A stretch of DNA of 44,256 bases from a virus, in the IMG/VR virus record IMGVR_UViG_3300033145_000171, positions 1 through 44,256 of that record; one strand, written 5' to 3'. A program made the position numbers and the translations under genes. Positions 38,620 to 44,256 of the stretch are shown here, piece after piece (position 1 is the stretch's first letter; each line of letters begins with the position of its first letter). The notes beneath the pieces were generated by a model. It was not told the DNA's origin, made no database searches, and worked only from the letters and a program-made list of their open reading frames with translations.

Positions 38620-39471
38620 TTATTCCAATTCAAATCTCAAATAATCCATTGAATATTCAGCAGTGACAAGTCTTCTTGTTCTTGTTCGTATCCCTGTTAC
38701 TGCACCACTCTTGCTAATATCTACGGGATCTCCCCCGTCAAGCAAAATGTTATACTCAATCCCTGGAGTATAAATTGTAGGAGACCCTGAACCTTCATAG
38801 GCTACATAATAGGGATGCACCCCCCCATTAAAATAAAGATCTATCCTAATATATCTGTCATCGTAATCATATTTAGGTGTTCCGGTAAGAGTGGCTAAAC
38901 TAAATTTAAAAACAACTCGGACTTTATTGGTAAGATCTCCAGTGTCAGACGCATGTATATTTATTAAATGAGTGTCGGGATCTCTATTGGTGGGGCCTGC
39001 ATTTTCATGTGAATGATTAAGAACACCACCACTTACACTGGTCTCAATAGTTGGTGCTGTATCACAATAATAAATACCATTCATACCTTTCCAATCATTA
39101 TAATAGCTTACTCTTTCTGTCCAAATATGATTACCGCAAAAGGAACTATCCCATTCTTCCACCCAATCTTCCCCACAACTCTTTATCCCATCCACAAACC
39201 CCACAATCCGCACAGGAGGGCCGCCTACCTCAAGCATAACTATCACTTCATCGTCTACGCTGAACGCAGCCGCAGCACCCGCGATAGAACCATTCGGCTG
39301 CTCTTCACTGTCGGAGGTACAATGATAAAAAAGAGGCGTCCCAACGCCGTTTTGATACCCCTCTACCGTTACATCTGCAAGGTCGTTGTCGCTGTCCACC
39401 GCCGTTATGACGCCCTTGGCAAAGATATGGCCCATCACGTCGCCGAAGTTGTCATGTTGATATTTAGGCAT
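38620..39471 (-). CDS. Spike-like protein with N-terminal OB domain
   Basis: The start at 39471 lies inside the end of HNH gene D (its final codons GAT GCC TAA contain ATG). Of 283 aa, residues about 12-95 (GHIFAKGVITAVDSDNDLAD, DDEVIVMLEVGGPPVRIVGF) resemble the OB-fold of gpV/gp5-type spike proteins. The rest (about 105-283) is beta-rich with aromatics (GNHIWTERVSYYNDWKGMNG; YIRIDLYFNGGVHPYYVAYE), possibly a carbohydrate-binding tip. I infer a tail spike or baseplate-like part. Confidence 0.55.
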   Translation of the reverse strand: MPKYQHDNFGDVMGHIFAKGVITAVDSDNDLADVTVEGYQNGVGTPLFYHCTSDSEEQPNGSIAGAAAAFSVDDEVIVMLEVGGPPVRIVGFVDGIKSCGEDWVEEWDSSFCGNHIWTERVSYYNDWKGMNGIYYCDTAPTIETSVSGGVLNHSHENAGPTNRDPDTHLINIHASDTGDLTNKVRVVFKFSLATLTGTPKYDYDDRYIRIDLYFNGGVHPYYVAYEGSGSPTIYTPGIEYNILLDGGDPVDISKSGAVTGIRTRTRRLVTAEYSMDYLRFELE

Positions 39472-40291
39472 CAATTAATCCTGAAGGGTTATATTGTTTT
39501 TCCCATGCTTTGCGCTGGGCTACGGCTTCCTCAAAAGTCTTGAAATTTTTCCTAAGTAGCTTTTTCTCGATTTGAATATGTGCAACCCATGAATACCTAT
39601 CCCTTGTAACACCCGTTCCCCACGTTGTATTTTTCTGCTCACGCTTGTTATGATGATTCTCGGATCTGGTACAAAACCTCAAATTCTTTCGCCTATTGTC
39701 GCTCTTAATCCGGTTAATATGGTCAATCTCATCGCCTGGTTGCGCTTTCATTAGAAGCCTATGGAGATATATTGTTTTACTATCCTCACGGCCTTCTCTG
39801 GTCATTGCTATAATATATCTGGTTTTACGATTAATGTTCCATGTGTATTGAGTAACCAGGTCAAGATCTTCCAGATCAATAATAAACTGGTCATTGGTTT
39901 TTTTGCCTTGCTTGTCGGTAATCCAAAAAGTAACTTCCCCTGAACTGATATAGTGAGGATTACCTTTTAAATTCACACCCCTTGGCCTATTCCTTTTTGC
40001 CTTTTCAAGTGGTTTTAAATTGTCGCGCCGAAAGTCAAAATGATCTCCATTTTTGAACTCAACAAATCTCGATCCGGTTATCATCTTGTGAAGAGTTGGC
40101 GCAATCAGTTTTCCATCTTTCCGAAAACTGCACGTTACGTTTGGCGTCGTCTTATGACGCATTGCCCAATAATGGCTTTGTAAAAGCTCAAGGTCTTGCA
40201 AGTTTGCCTTAACTTCAAATGTTTCGCCTGTTTGAAATTGGGTTACTTCCATCAAAACAACGTTCTCTTTAATTCTGATCTTGTTTTCCAT
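39464..40291 (-). CDS. HNH homing endonuclease with AP2-like domain, cassette D
   Basis: The 275-aa protein has an N-terminal half with two incomplete HNH/AP2-like stretches (about 50-100, for example LHKMITGSRFVEFKNGDHFD, like a degenerate HNH). A full HNH core follows at about 175-220 (IYLHRLLMKAQPGDEIDHIN, RKNLRFCTRSENHHNKR). The C-terminal AP2-like domain (about 225-270) has VTRDRYSWVAHIQIEKKLL. GGAGGCATAAGG precedes the ATG. It has its own consensus promoter and ends over the ATG of the spike gene. Confidence 0.85.
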   Translation of the reverse strand: MENKIRIKENVVLMEVTQFQTGETFEVKANLQDLELLQSHYWAMRHKTTPNVTCSFRKDGKLIAPTLHKMITGSRFVEFKNGDHFDFRRDNLKPLEKAKRNRPRGVNLKGNPHYISSGEVTFWITDKQGKKTNDQFIIDLEDLDLVTQYTWNINRKTRYIIAMTREGREDSKTIYLHRLLMKAQPGDEIDHINRIKSDNRRKNLRFCTRSENHHNKREQKNTTWGTGVTRDRYSWVAHIQIEKKLLRKNFKTFEEAVAQRKAWEKQYNPSGLIDA

Positions 40292-40327
40292 TCCTTATGC
40301 CTCCTATAAAAAGGTTGATTTGACCTT

Positions 40328-40356
40328 ATTATATAAAGAACATAAGGAAATGTCAA
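40328..40356 (-). promoter_or_regulatory. Perfect consensus promoter of HNH cassette D
   Basis: Leftward TTGACA (40356-40351), exactly 17 bases, TATAAT (40333-40328). It begins 12 bases after the stop codon of the virion gene at 40369. CCTTAT in the spacer and ATAAGG at the -10 region form a further inverted repeat. Confidence 0.85.
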
Positions 40357-40368
40357 GTGTTAATGCAC

Positions 40369-40977
40369 CTATGAGACGGTAATCTGATAAAGGACGTACA
40401 AAATATCATTATCTATAACCGACCTTGACGCCGAGAACTTCTTAGCCGCGAGTAAATGACCCGCCGTGCCTGTAGGATCACTGTCGTCACCTAAGAATGC
40501 CCCATAAACAGTCCTGGTGGCCGCAATGGTAAACTCTGCCTTGTTTGCCGTATTTGTTGCGACCCTTGCCCCGGATATTTCAGCAGCGGTATACTCAGGG
40601 TAGGTTAATTCATCCATTTCAGATGTAGCCTGAAATGCGCCATACGTCCCGGTTGCGCCAAGATGCACTGCCGCAGTATTGCCCACAGCAGGCGTTACGT
40701 CCAGATCATAGATCCCCACGTACCAGATACGGGCCGCAGACTTCGATGTAGTGTAAAACAGGATATTAAGAAAGTAAGCAACACCCTCAGTCGTAAAAGT
40801 GTTAGGCGGCTCAAGGTATCCGCCGCTTATCAGCTTGCCGTCCCGGTACTGGTCACATCCCCAGATACCGGTGAGTTTTATTCCGCTTTCAACCATGTGC
40901 TTTGCCCTGTACTCGATGTCCGGGGCTTCTCTCAACTTCTCAAACATATCGTTAGTTGGTATTAGTATTCTGTCCAT
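40369..40977 (-). CDS. Virion protein, unknown
   Basis: Start chosen at 40977 (AAAGGAGAATAACC-ATG), giving 202 aa. The product has a polar start (RILIPTNDMFEKLREAPDIE), then an internal region with YFLNILFYTTSKSAARIWYV and a later EFTIAATRTVYGAFLGDDSD and HLLAAKKFSASRSVIDNDIL. This last pattern recurs in phage tail-fibre-like or collar proteins. T3 lies upstream and HNH D downstream. Exact role unknown. Confidence 0.6.
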   Translation of the reverse strand: MDRILIPTNDMFEKLREAPDIEYRAKHMVESGIKLTGIWGCDQYRDGKLISGGYLEPPNTFTTEGVAYFLNILFYTTSKSAARIWYVGIYDLDVTPAVGNTAAVHLGATGTYGAFQATSEMDELTYPEYTAAEISGARVATNTANKAEFTIAATRTVYGAFLGDDSDPTGTAGHLLAAKKFSASRSVIDNDILYVLYQITVS

Positions 40978-41006
40978 GGTTATTCTCCTTTGTTTGTTCG
41001 GGGCGT

Positions 41007-41049
41007 AAAAAAAGGCCTGCATAGAGGGTATGGCCTCCATACAAGCCTT
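41007..41049 (-). terminator. Intrinsic terminator T3
   Basis: Leftward: AAGGCTTGTAT pairs with ATGCAGGCCTT (two G-U pairs), followed by seven T. The loop region can form a competing small hairpin (GTATGG-AGG-CCATAC). It lies 30 bases before the ATG at 40977, as T1 and T2 lie shortly before virion genes. Confidence 0.7.
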
Positions 41050-41098
41050 AATTTCTTCTGAAGATGATCAGTCCTAAGAAGTGCCCCGATATTTATGG

Positions 41099-42352
41099 TT
41101 AAATTACTTCGCCGTTCCTTATGACCTCCACTGTTGCTTCATCACTCATCCCAAGGCCGCTATCTACCCCGCCCTGCGGGAATGAGGTCAGAAATTGAAA
41201 CTGTCCGTCCTTCTTTCTATACAGGCTTGCCCCTACGTTCCCTGGGGTAAACTTGACTTTCTGTTGTGATAAGCTGAACAGCCTTCCCGCAGGGTTCCCG
41301 GCTACTATGCCCTCTTGTGACACCCACACGGGCACACTGGTATGTTTCTTTTCAGGGGGACTAATGGTATCCCCGAGTTCAATAATGTCATTACAGTAGG
41401 CTAAGGTTCCTGGTACGGCCCCAGCGCCTACGTCTAACTGCTGCATTTCTTCGGGTTTTGACCCGGCCATAAAGTAGGTACGGTCATCACATCCTACGAA
41501 AAGTCCGGTCTTGACCTTGGCAATAAGGGTAATATCTGTGGCAAACTCAAAGCGGTTCCCGCCTAACTTAAACCAATCAAGATGAAAGGGTTCTGAATAA
41601 TAGAGAAGATTGTCCCGAGAACCCCACATCCGACCAAAGGCATGTGTGATATGTTCCATGTAGGGAGGTGGCGAGCAGAATAAAGACGGTAAAGGCTCAA
41701 CGGTCGTAACGCTGGTAATGGTATCCACTTCACCTATCCGGTAGAATATGTCGCCATTCGGGTCAGTACACCACACAACGGCCCCTGAAGGTCGGTTGCT
41801 TATGGATATCCCGCCCTCGCTTGACAGTACGATTTGAGTTATAGGCCCATTACCGCTTATGTCGTCCCCTGATGTCTGGGTTAAACAGACGTGATATGTT
41901 CCCGCTGGCAGGCTTCCCGACGTCGAGCTTATCATCGGCCCTACGGGTAAAGTTATGCCCCAGGCTGATATGGTGTCAGTCTCAGGGTCGAAAATTCCGT
42001 TGTAATGATTATTGCTGATGTAAACTTTGTCGGCTACCTCTGAGTAATACATTGTGGTTACATGGCCGCCGATGTTCTCTATAGTGGTCAGGGTTTCGCC
42101 TGTAAGACGCTTGAGAGTGGTGCTGTCCATGACGAGGTGGCATGTCGAGCCCGACCACATGGAATGGCCGTCGGTTAGGGCCGCAACCTCTTCATAGCCG
42201 TCTCGCTTCGTTATACGGCCTTTTTCACTGCAATCGGCGTTAAGGATAATGCGGGGTTGTGCCACACCCTTCTTGACAAAAAGACCCTCTGAGGCCTCAA
42301 TGTTCTGCATACCCGTGAAGGAATTTATTTTGATTTCACTGCTCAATCGCAC
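41099..42352 (-). CDS. Beta-rich tail nozzle-like protein
   Basis: The 417-aa protein (GTG start, overlapping the adaptor gene by 10 bases) is beta-rich throughout, with motifs like GRITKRDGYEEVAALTDGHS, LFCSPPPYMEHITHAFGRMW and YYSEPFHLDWFKLGGNRFEF. The repeated propeller-like blades and 'G.lf..r..vaa.~gr' phrases resemble P22 gp10-like nozzle proteins, which close the tail of short-tailed phages. Placed directly after an adaptor-like gene, which fits. Recognition is by pattern only. Confidence 0.55.
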   Translation of the reverse strand: MRLSSEIKINSFTGMQNIEASEGLFVKKGVAQPRIILNADCSEKGRITKRDGYEEVAALTDGHSMWSGSTCHLVMDSTTLKRLTGETLTTIENIGGHVTTMYYSEVADKVYISNNHYNGIFDPETDTISAWGITLPVGPMISSTSGSLPAGTYHVCLTQTSGDDISGNGPITQIVLSSEGGISISNRPSGAVVWCTDPNGDIFYRIGEVDTITSVTTVEPLPSLFCSPPPYMEHITHAFGRMWGSRDNLLYYSEPFHLDWFKLGGNRFEFATDITLIAKVKTGLFVGCDDRTYFMAGSKPEEMQQLDVGAGAVPGTLAYCNDIIELGDTISPPEKKHTSVPVWVSQEGIVAGNPAGRLFSLSQQKVKFTPGNVGASLYRKKDGQFQFLTSFPQGGVDSGLGMSDEATVEVIRNGEVI

Positions 42353-43062
42353 ACCCCCAGATCCGCATACGCACCAGTTCCATACAGTTGTGGCACCGCA
42401 TCGATCCCAATAAAGTCTATAAAATCGGTCATAGCCTCAAGGAACTTCGCCGTCCAAATTTTATATCCCACGCCTATATTGTCTTGGCCGTCTTCGAGTT
42501 CAGAATAGATTTCCTTTGCCACATAGCTTTTTATTAATTTTGTCGCAAATTGATCGGGGATTCCGTCAACCGTGTCAGTGTCTTCGCTCATGTCTACGGG
42601 AGCCCGGTAAAAATGAACCGTCAAGTCATAGGCCGCGCTTGGAATCCCCTGGTAGTAGAGGTTGTTCCCACGTAAGGCCACAGACGAAACAGACCCCGCC
42701 TGTGTCAGATCCTTCTTTGTGGCATGTTTGAGGAATAGGGCGAAAGAATAGTAATCTCCCCCTTGAGGTGGATATATTTGATTGCCGTTCTCATCTGCTA
42801 CCATGAATAAACCCCGCTGGTAGTCAGAAGGCATAGCTTTATAAGCGGCATCTGTGGCAGTTGACACTGTATCGGTATCGTACAAGAGTGGAGAAGGCGG
42901 AGACGTGATCCCGTTTGGGAGCCTGATGCCCCCAGCAATAGCCGTTACAGCATCATTGACCCTTGTGGTAGCCTCCGAATAATAAGAAGAATCCTGGATA
43001 ATTCCCTGATCCCCGCCAGACCCAAACAATGCGGTTTTCAGCGTTGCAAGCGTTGTTGACAT
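42343..43062 (-). CDS. Head-tail adaptor-like protein
   Basis: The 239-aa protein starts MSTTLATLKTALFGSGGDQG and contains YYSEATTRVNDAVTAIAGGI, AAYKAMPSDYQRGLFMVADE and LTVHFYRAPVDM, then IPDQFATKLIKSYVAKEIYS. Such 'Rvn.av..iaggi' and 'YR.Pv.M' phrases recur in phage adaptor or connector families of short-tailed phages. It is followed (overlap 10 bases) by a nozzle-like gene. Assignment as adaptor is inferred. Confidence 0.6.
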   Translation of the reverse strand: MSTTLATLKTALFGSGGDQGIIQDSSYYSEATTRVNDAVTAIAGGIRLPNGITSPPSPLLYDTDTVSTATDAAYKAMPSDYQRGLFMVADENGNQIYPPQGGDYYSFALFLKHATKKDLTQAGSVSSVALRGNNLYYQGIPSAAYDLTVHFYRAPVDMSEDTDTVDGIPDQFATKLIKSYVAKEIYSELEDGQDNIGVGYKIWTAKFLEAMTDFIDFIGIDAVPQLYGTGAYADLGVCD

Positions 43063-43074
43063 AAGACCCTCTTT

Positions 43075-43131
43075 AAAAAGGCCCCCGGTAGAGACCCGAA
43101 AGGAGGTTAAAAAAGCCTCTCCCCGGGGGGT
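43075..43131 (-). terminator. Possible GC-rich terminator
   Basis: Leftward: CCCCCCGGGGAGAGGC can pair with GGTCTCTACCGGGGGCC with a bulge, followed by CCTTTTT. A second T6 run occurs inside. The pairing is imperfect, so it is less certain than T1-T3. It is situated 13 bases before the adaptor gene. Confidence 0.5.
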
Positions 43132-43152
43132 TAGGGTTAATAAGAAAAGGGC

Positions 43153-43539
43153 CTACGCTTCCGACGCGTCCTGAGCTACAGCACAGGACGGGTCATATTC
43201 GATGGTAATCCCGACGACAGTATTTTCGGTCTCAAGTTCTGAAATTACAATCTTCAGCATCTTGTATGCCTCTGTATCGCTGTCAGGATCGAACACAAGG
43301 TCTTTATTTGTGGCGTCCGGTGTACCTTCTTTGATTACCCCAGCAGTTACAACCGTAGTGGTAGCCAGATTGACAGACGTACTGCCCCTCTGAATATCAA
43401 CGGTATCACCAACCGCCACAGTAGTATCAAACACGACTTTCAGAGATTTTACAATCCCGCGACAAGGTACCGGGAAATAAAAGGTTTCTATCCCAGCAGC
43501 TACCGCCCCGGCAGTAATAAGAAAATTCAGATTTTTCAT
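43153..43539 (-). CDS. Small virion protein, decoration-like
   Basis: Start at 43539 (CGGAGGACTTTTATT-ATG) gives 128 aa. The product is beta-rich (VKSLKVVFDTTVAVGDTVDI, VNLATTTVVTAGVIKEGTPD). This size and fold type match small head-decoration or fibre-stabilising proteins. It is placed between the edge virion gene and the adaptor. No family recognised with certainty. Confidence 0.55.
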   Translation of the reverse strand: MKNLNFLITAGAVAAGIETFYFPVPCRGIVKSLKVVFDTTVAVGDTVDIQRGSTSVNLATTTVVTAGVIKEGTPDATNKDLVFDPDSDTEAYKMLKIVISELETENTVVGITIEYDPSCAVAQDASEA

Positions 43540-43591
43540 AATAAAAGTCCTCCGTTTGTGGGGGCTTGGAAGCCCCCAGAGTATAAAAAGT

Positions 43592-44256
43592 TTATAGTGC
43601 CCCGCCAGCACCCGCAGCAACCGCGCCAGTAGCATCAAGTGGCGTCCAATAAATATGGAATGTCATTGAACCACCAGATAGGGCATTCGTGCCCACGGTA
43701 TAACCAATGTCTTTACCATTGCAAACAGCAAATTCCACCGCATTCAACTGGGTCCTGGTTAGGATTGTCCTGGTAAGCGTGGCATCCACCCATAGTTCCC
43801 CGGTCGCCATGGCACCCGCCCCAATGGTTGAAGCGGCAATAATACTTGCGCCCGTGGTTTCATCGCCCAGCGTCATCGTGCCGGTATCAGAAATAGATGA
43901 CACCCCAGCCGTACACTCGGCTATGATCAGCATCCTAACGCATCCGGTTACGGTGGCTATTTCATGTGATGCCGCAGTGCTCCACGTTCCGGTCGTATCA
44001 AACGTCCCGGTTGCCACAGCGAGGTAATTGGGGTGGCTGTAAGACGATCTGGCGGCGGCATCAATGGCATCAATAGACGCCTGTGTAGCAGTCAGCAAAT
44101 TCGCACCGGTTGCGCCTGTGAGAATATCCAAATCATTCTGTACTGTGGTTATGGTACCTGGAATAGTCGTTGAAGTATCAGTCTCAATAGCATCTATTGA
44201 CGTTTGAGTAGCAGTCAAGAGATTTACCCCGGATGCACCAGTTAATATGTCGAGAT
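43592..44256 (-). CDS. Repeat-containing virion protein, cut by the right edge
   Basis: The frame is open through base 44256, so the N-terminus lies outside. The visible part has at least two tandem copies of the repeat LDILTGATGANLLTATQASI, with SIDAIETDTSTTIPGTITTV between (unit about 38 residues). A beta-rich domain follows (about the last 150 residues: ATGTFDTTGTWSTAASHEIA; SGGSMTFHIYWTPLDATGAV). Such 'LTGA.GaNLLt.tqasid' linkers are typical of phage head or fibre proteins. The C-terminal glycine/alanine-rich end may be a tag. Confidence 0.6.
   Translation of the reverse strand, partial: LDILTGASGVNLLTATQTSIDAIETDTSTTIPGTITTVQNDLDILTGATGANLLTATQASIDAIDAAARSSYSHPNYLAVATGTFDTTGTWSTAASHEIATVTGCVRMLIIAECTAGVSSISDTGTMTLGDETTGASIIAASTIGAGAMATGELWVDATLTRTILTRTQLNAVEFAVCNGKDIGYTVGTNALSGGSMTFHIYWTPLDATGAVAAGAGGAL

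Overview
The window is a piece of a tailed, apparently temperate bacteriophage genome (or prophage). A repressor/Cro-type switch sits at the left, rightward early and replication genes fill about 0.9-10.3 kb, and a very long leftward late operon runs from the right edge down to about 10.4 kb. The late operon holds virion, tail-fibre and lysis genes. No terminase, portal, major capsid protein, integrase, DNA polymerase or replicative helicase is visible; these presumably lie outside the window. No sheath, tail-tube or classical tape-measure gene is seen, whereas a 2325-residue LPD38-like 'polyvalent' protein, two long coiled-coil proteins and an adaptor plus nozzle-like pair are present. This fits a short-tailed (podovirus-like) particle with ejected internal proteins, but that morphology is inferred. 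The host is probably a Gram-negative bacterium from an environmental sample: four fibre-like proteins carry Sec signal peptides, the lysin is SleB-like, and two intergenic spacers contain degenerate chromosomal-type repeats.

Layout. 1-900: a leftward HicB-like gene cut by the edge with its own promoter, then a leftward repressor. 867-895: a consensus sigma-70 promoter whose spacer is covered by a near-perfect 21-bp operator palindrome; the Cro-like gene begins almost at the predicted transcript start. 1.4-4.6 kb: small regulators (XRE, ribbon-helix-helix, sigma-region-4-like HTH) and short unknown genes, three of them preceded by the same 21-base translation-start cassette. 4.6-10.3 kb: a possible annealing protein with OB-fold, a PD-(D/E)XK exonuclease, a coiled-coil protein, replication-initiator and helicase-loader-like genes, a second PD-(D/E)XK nuclease and an HNH nuclease, mostly start-stop overlapped.

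Leftward, read from the right: a repeat-containing virion protein (cut by the edge), small virion protein, adaptor, beta-rich nozzle-like protein, virion and spike proteins, a 675-aa repeat fibre, two coiled-coil proteins, a 427-aa virion protein, a disordered protein, the giant ejection-like protein, then a fibre cluster (22.5-12.4 kb) that includes an S74-chaperone fibre and a glycine-rich adhesin. A lysis module follows (12.4-10.8 kb) with a SleB-like endolysin and several tiny membrane proteins.

The most unusual feature is a set of HNH homing-endonuclease cassettes inside the late operon. Four have nearly the same design: a few bases after the stop of a late gene comes a near-consensus sigma-70 promoter with exactly 17 bp spacing, then (in three of four) a strong 5'-UTR hairpin, then an HNH gene, three of them ending at, or near, the start of the next virion gene. 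One of the four is frameshifted in a homopolymer, and a fifth HNH gene survives only as its 3' part. The other notable feature is the four secreted-type fibre proteins.
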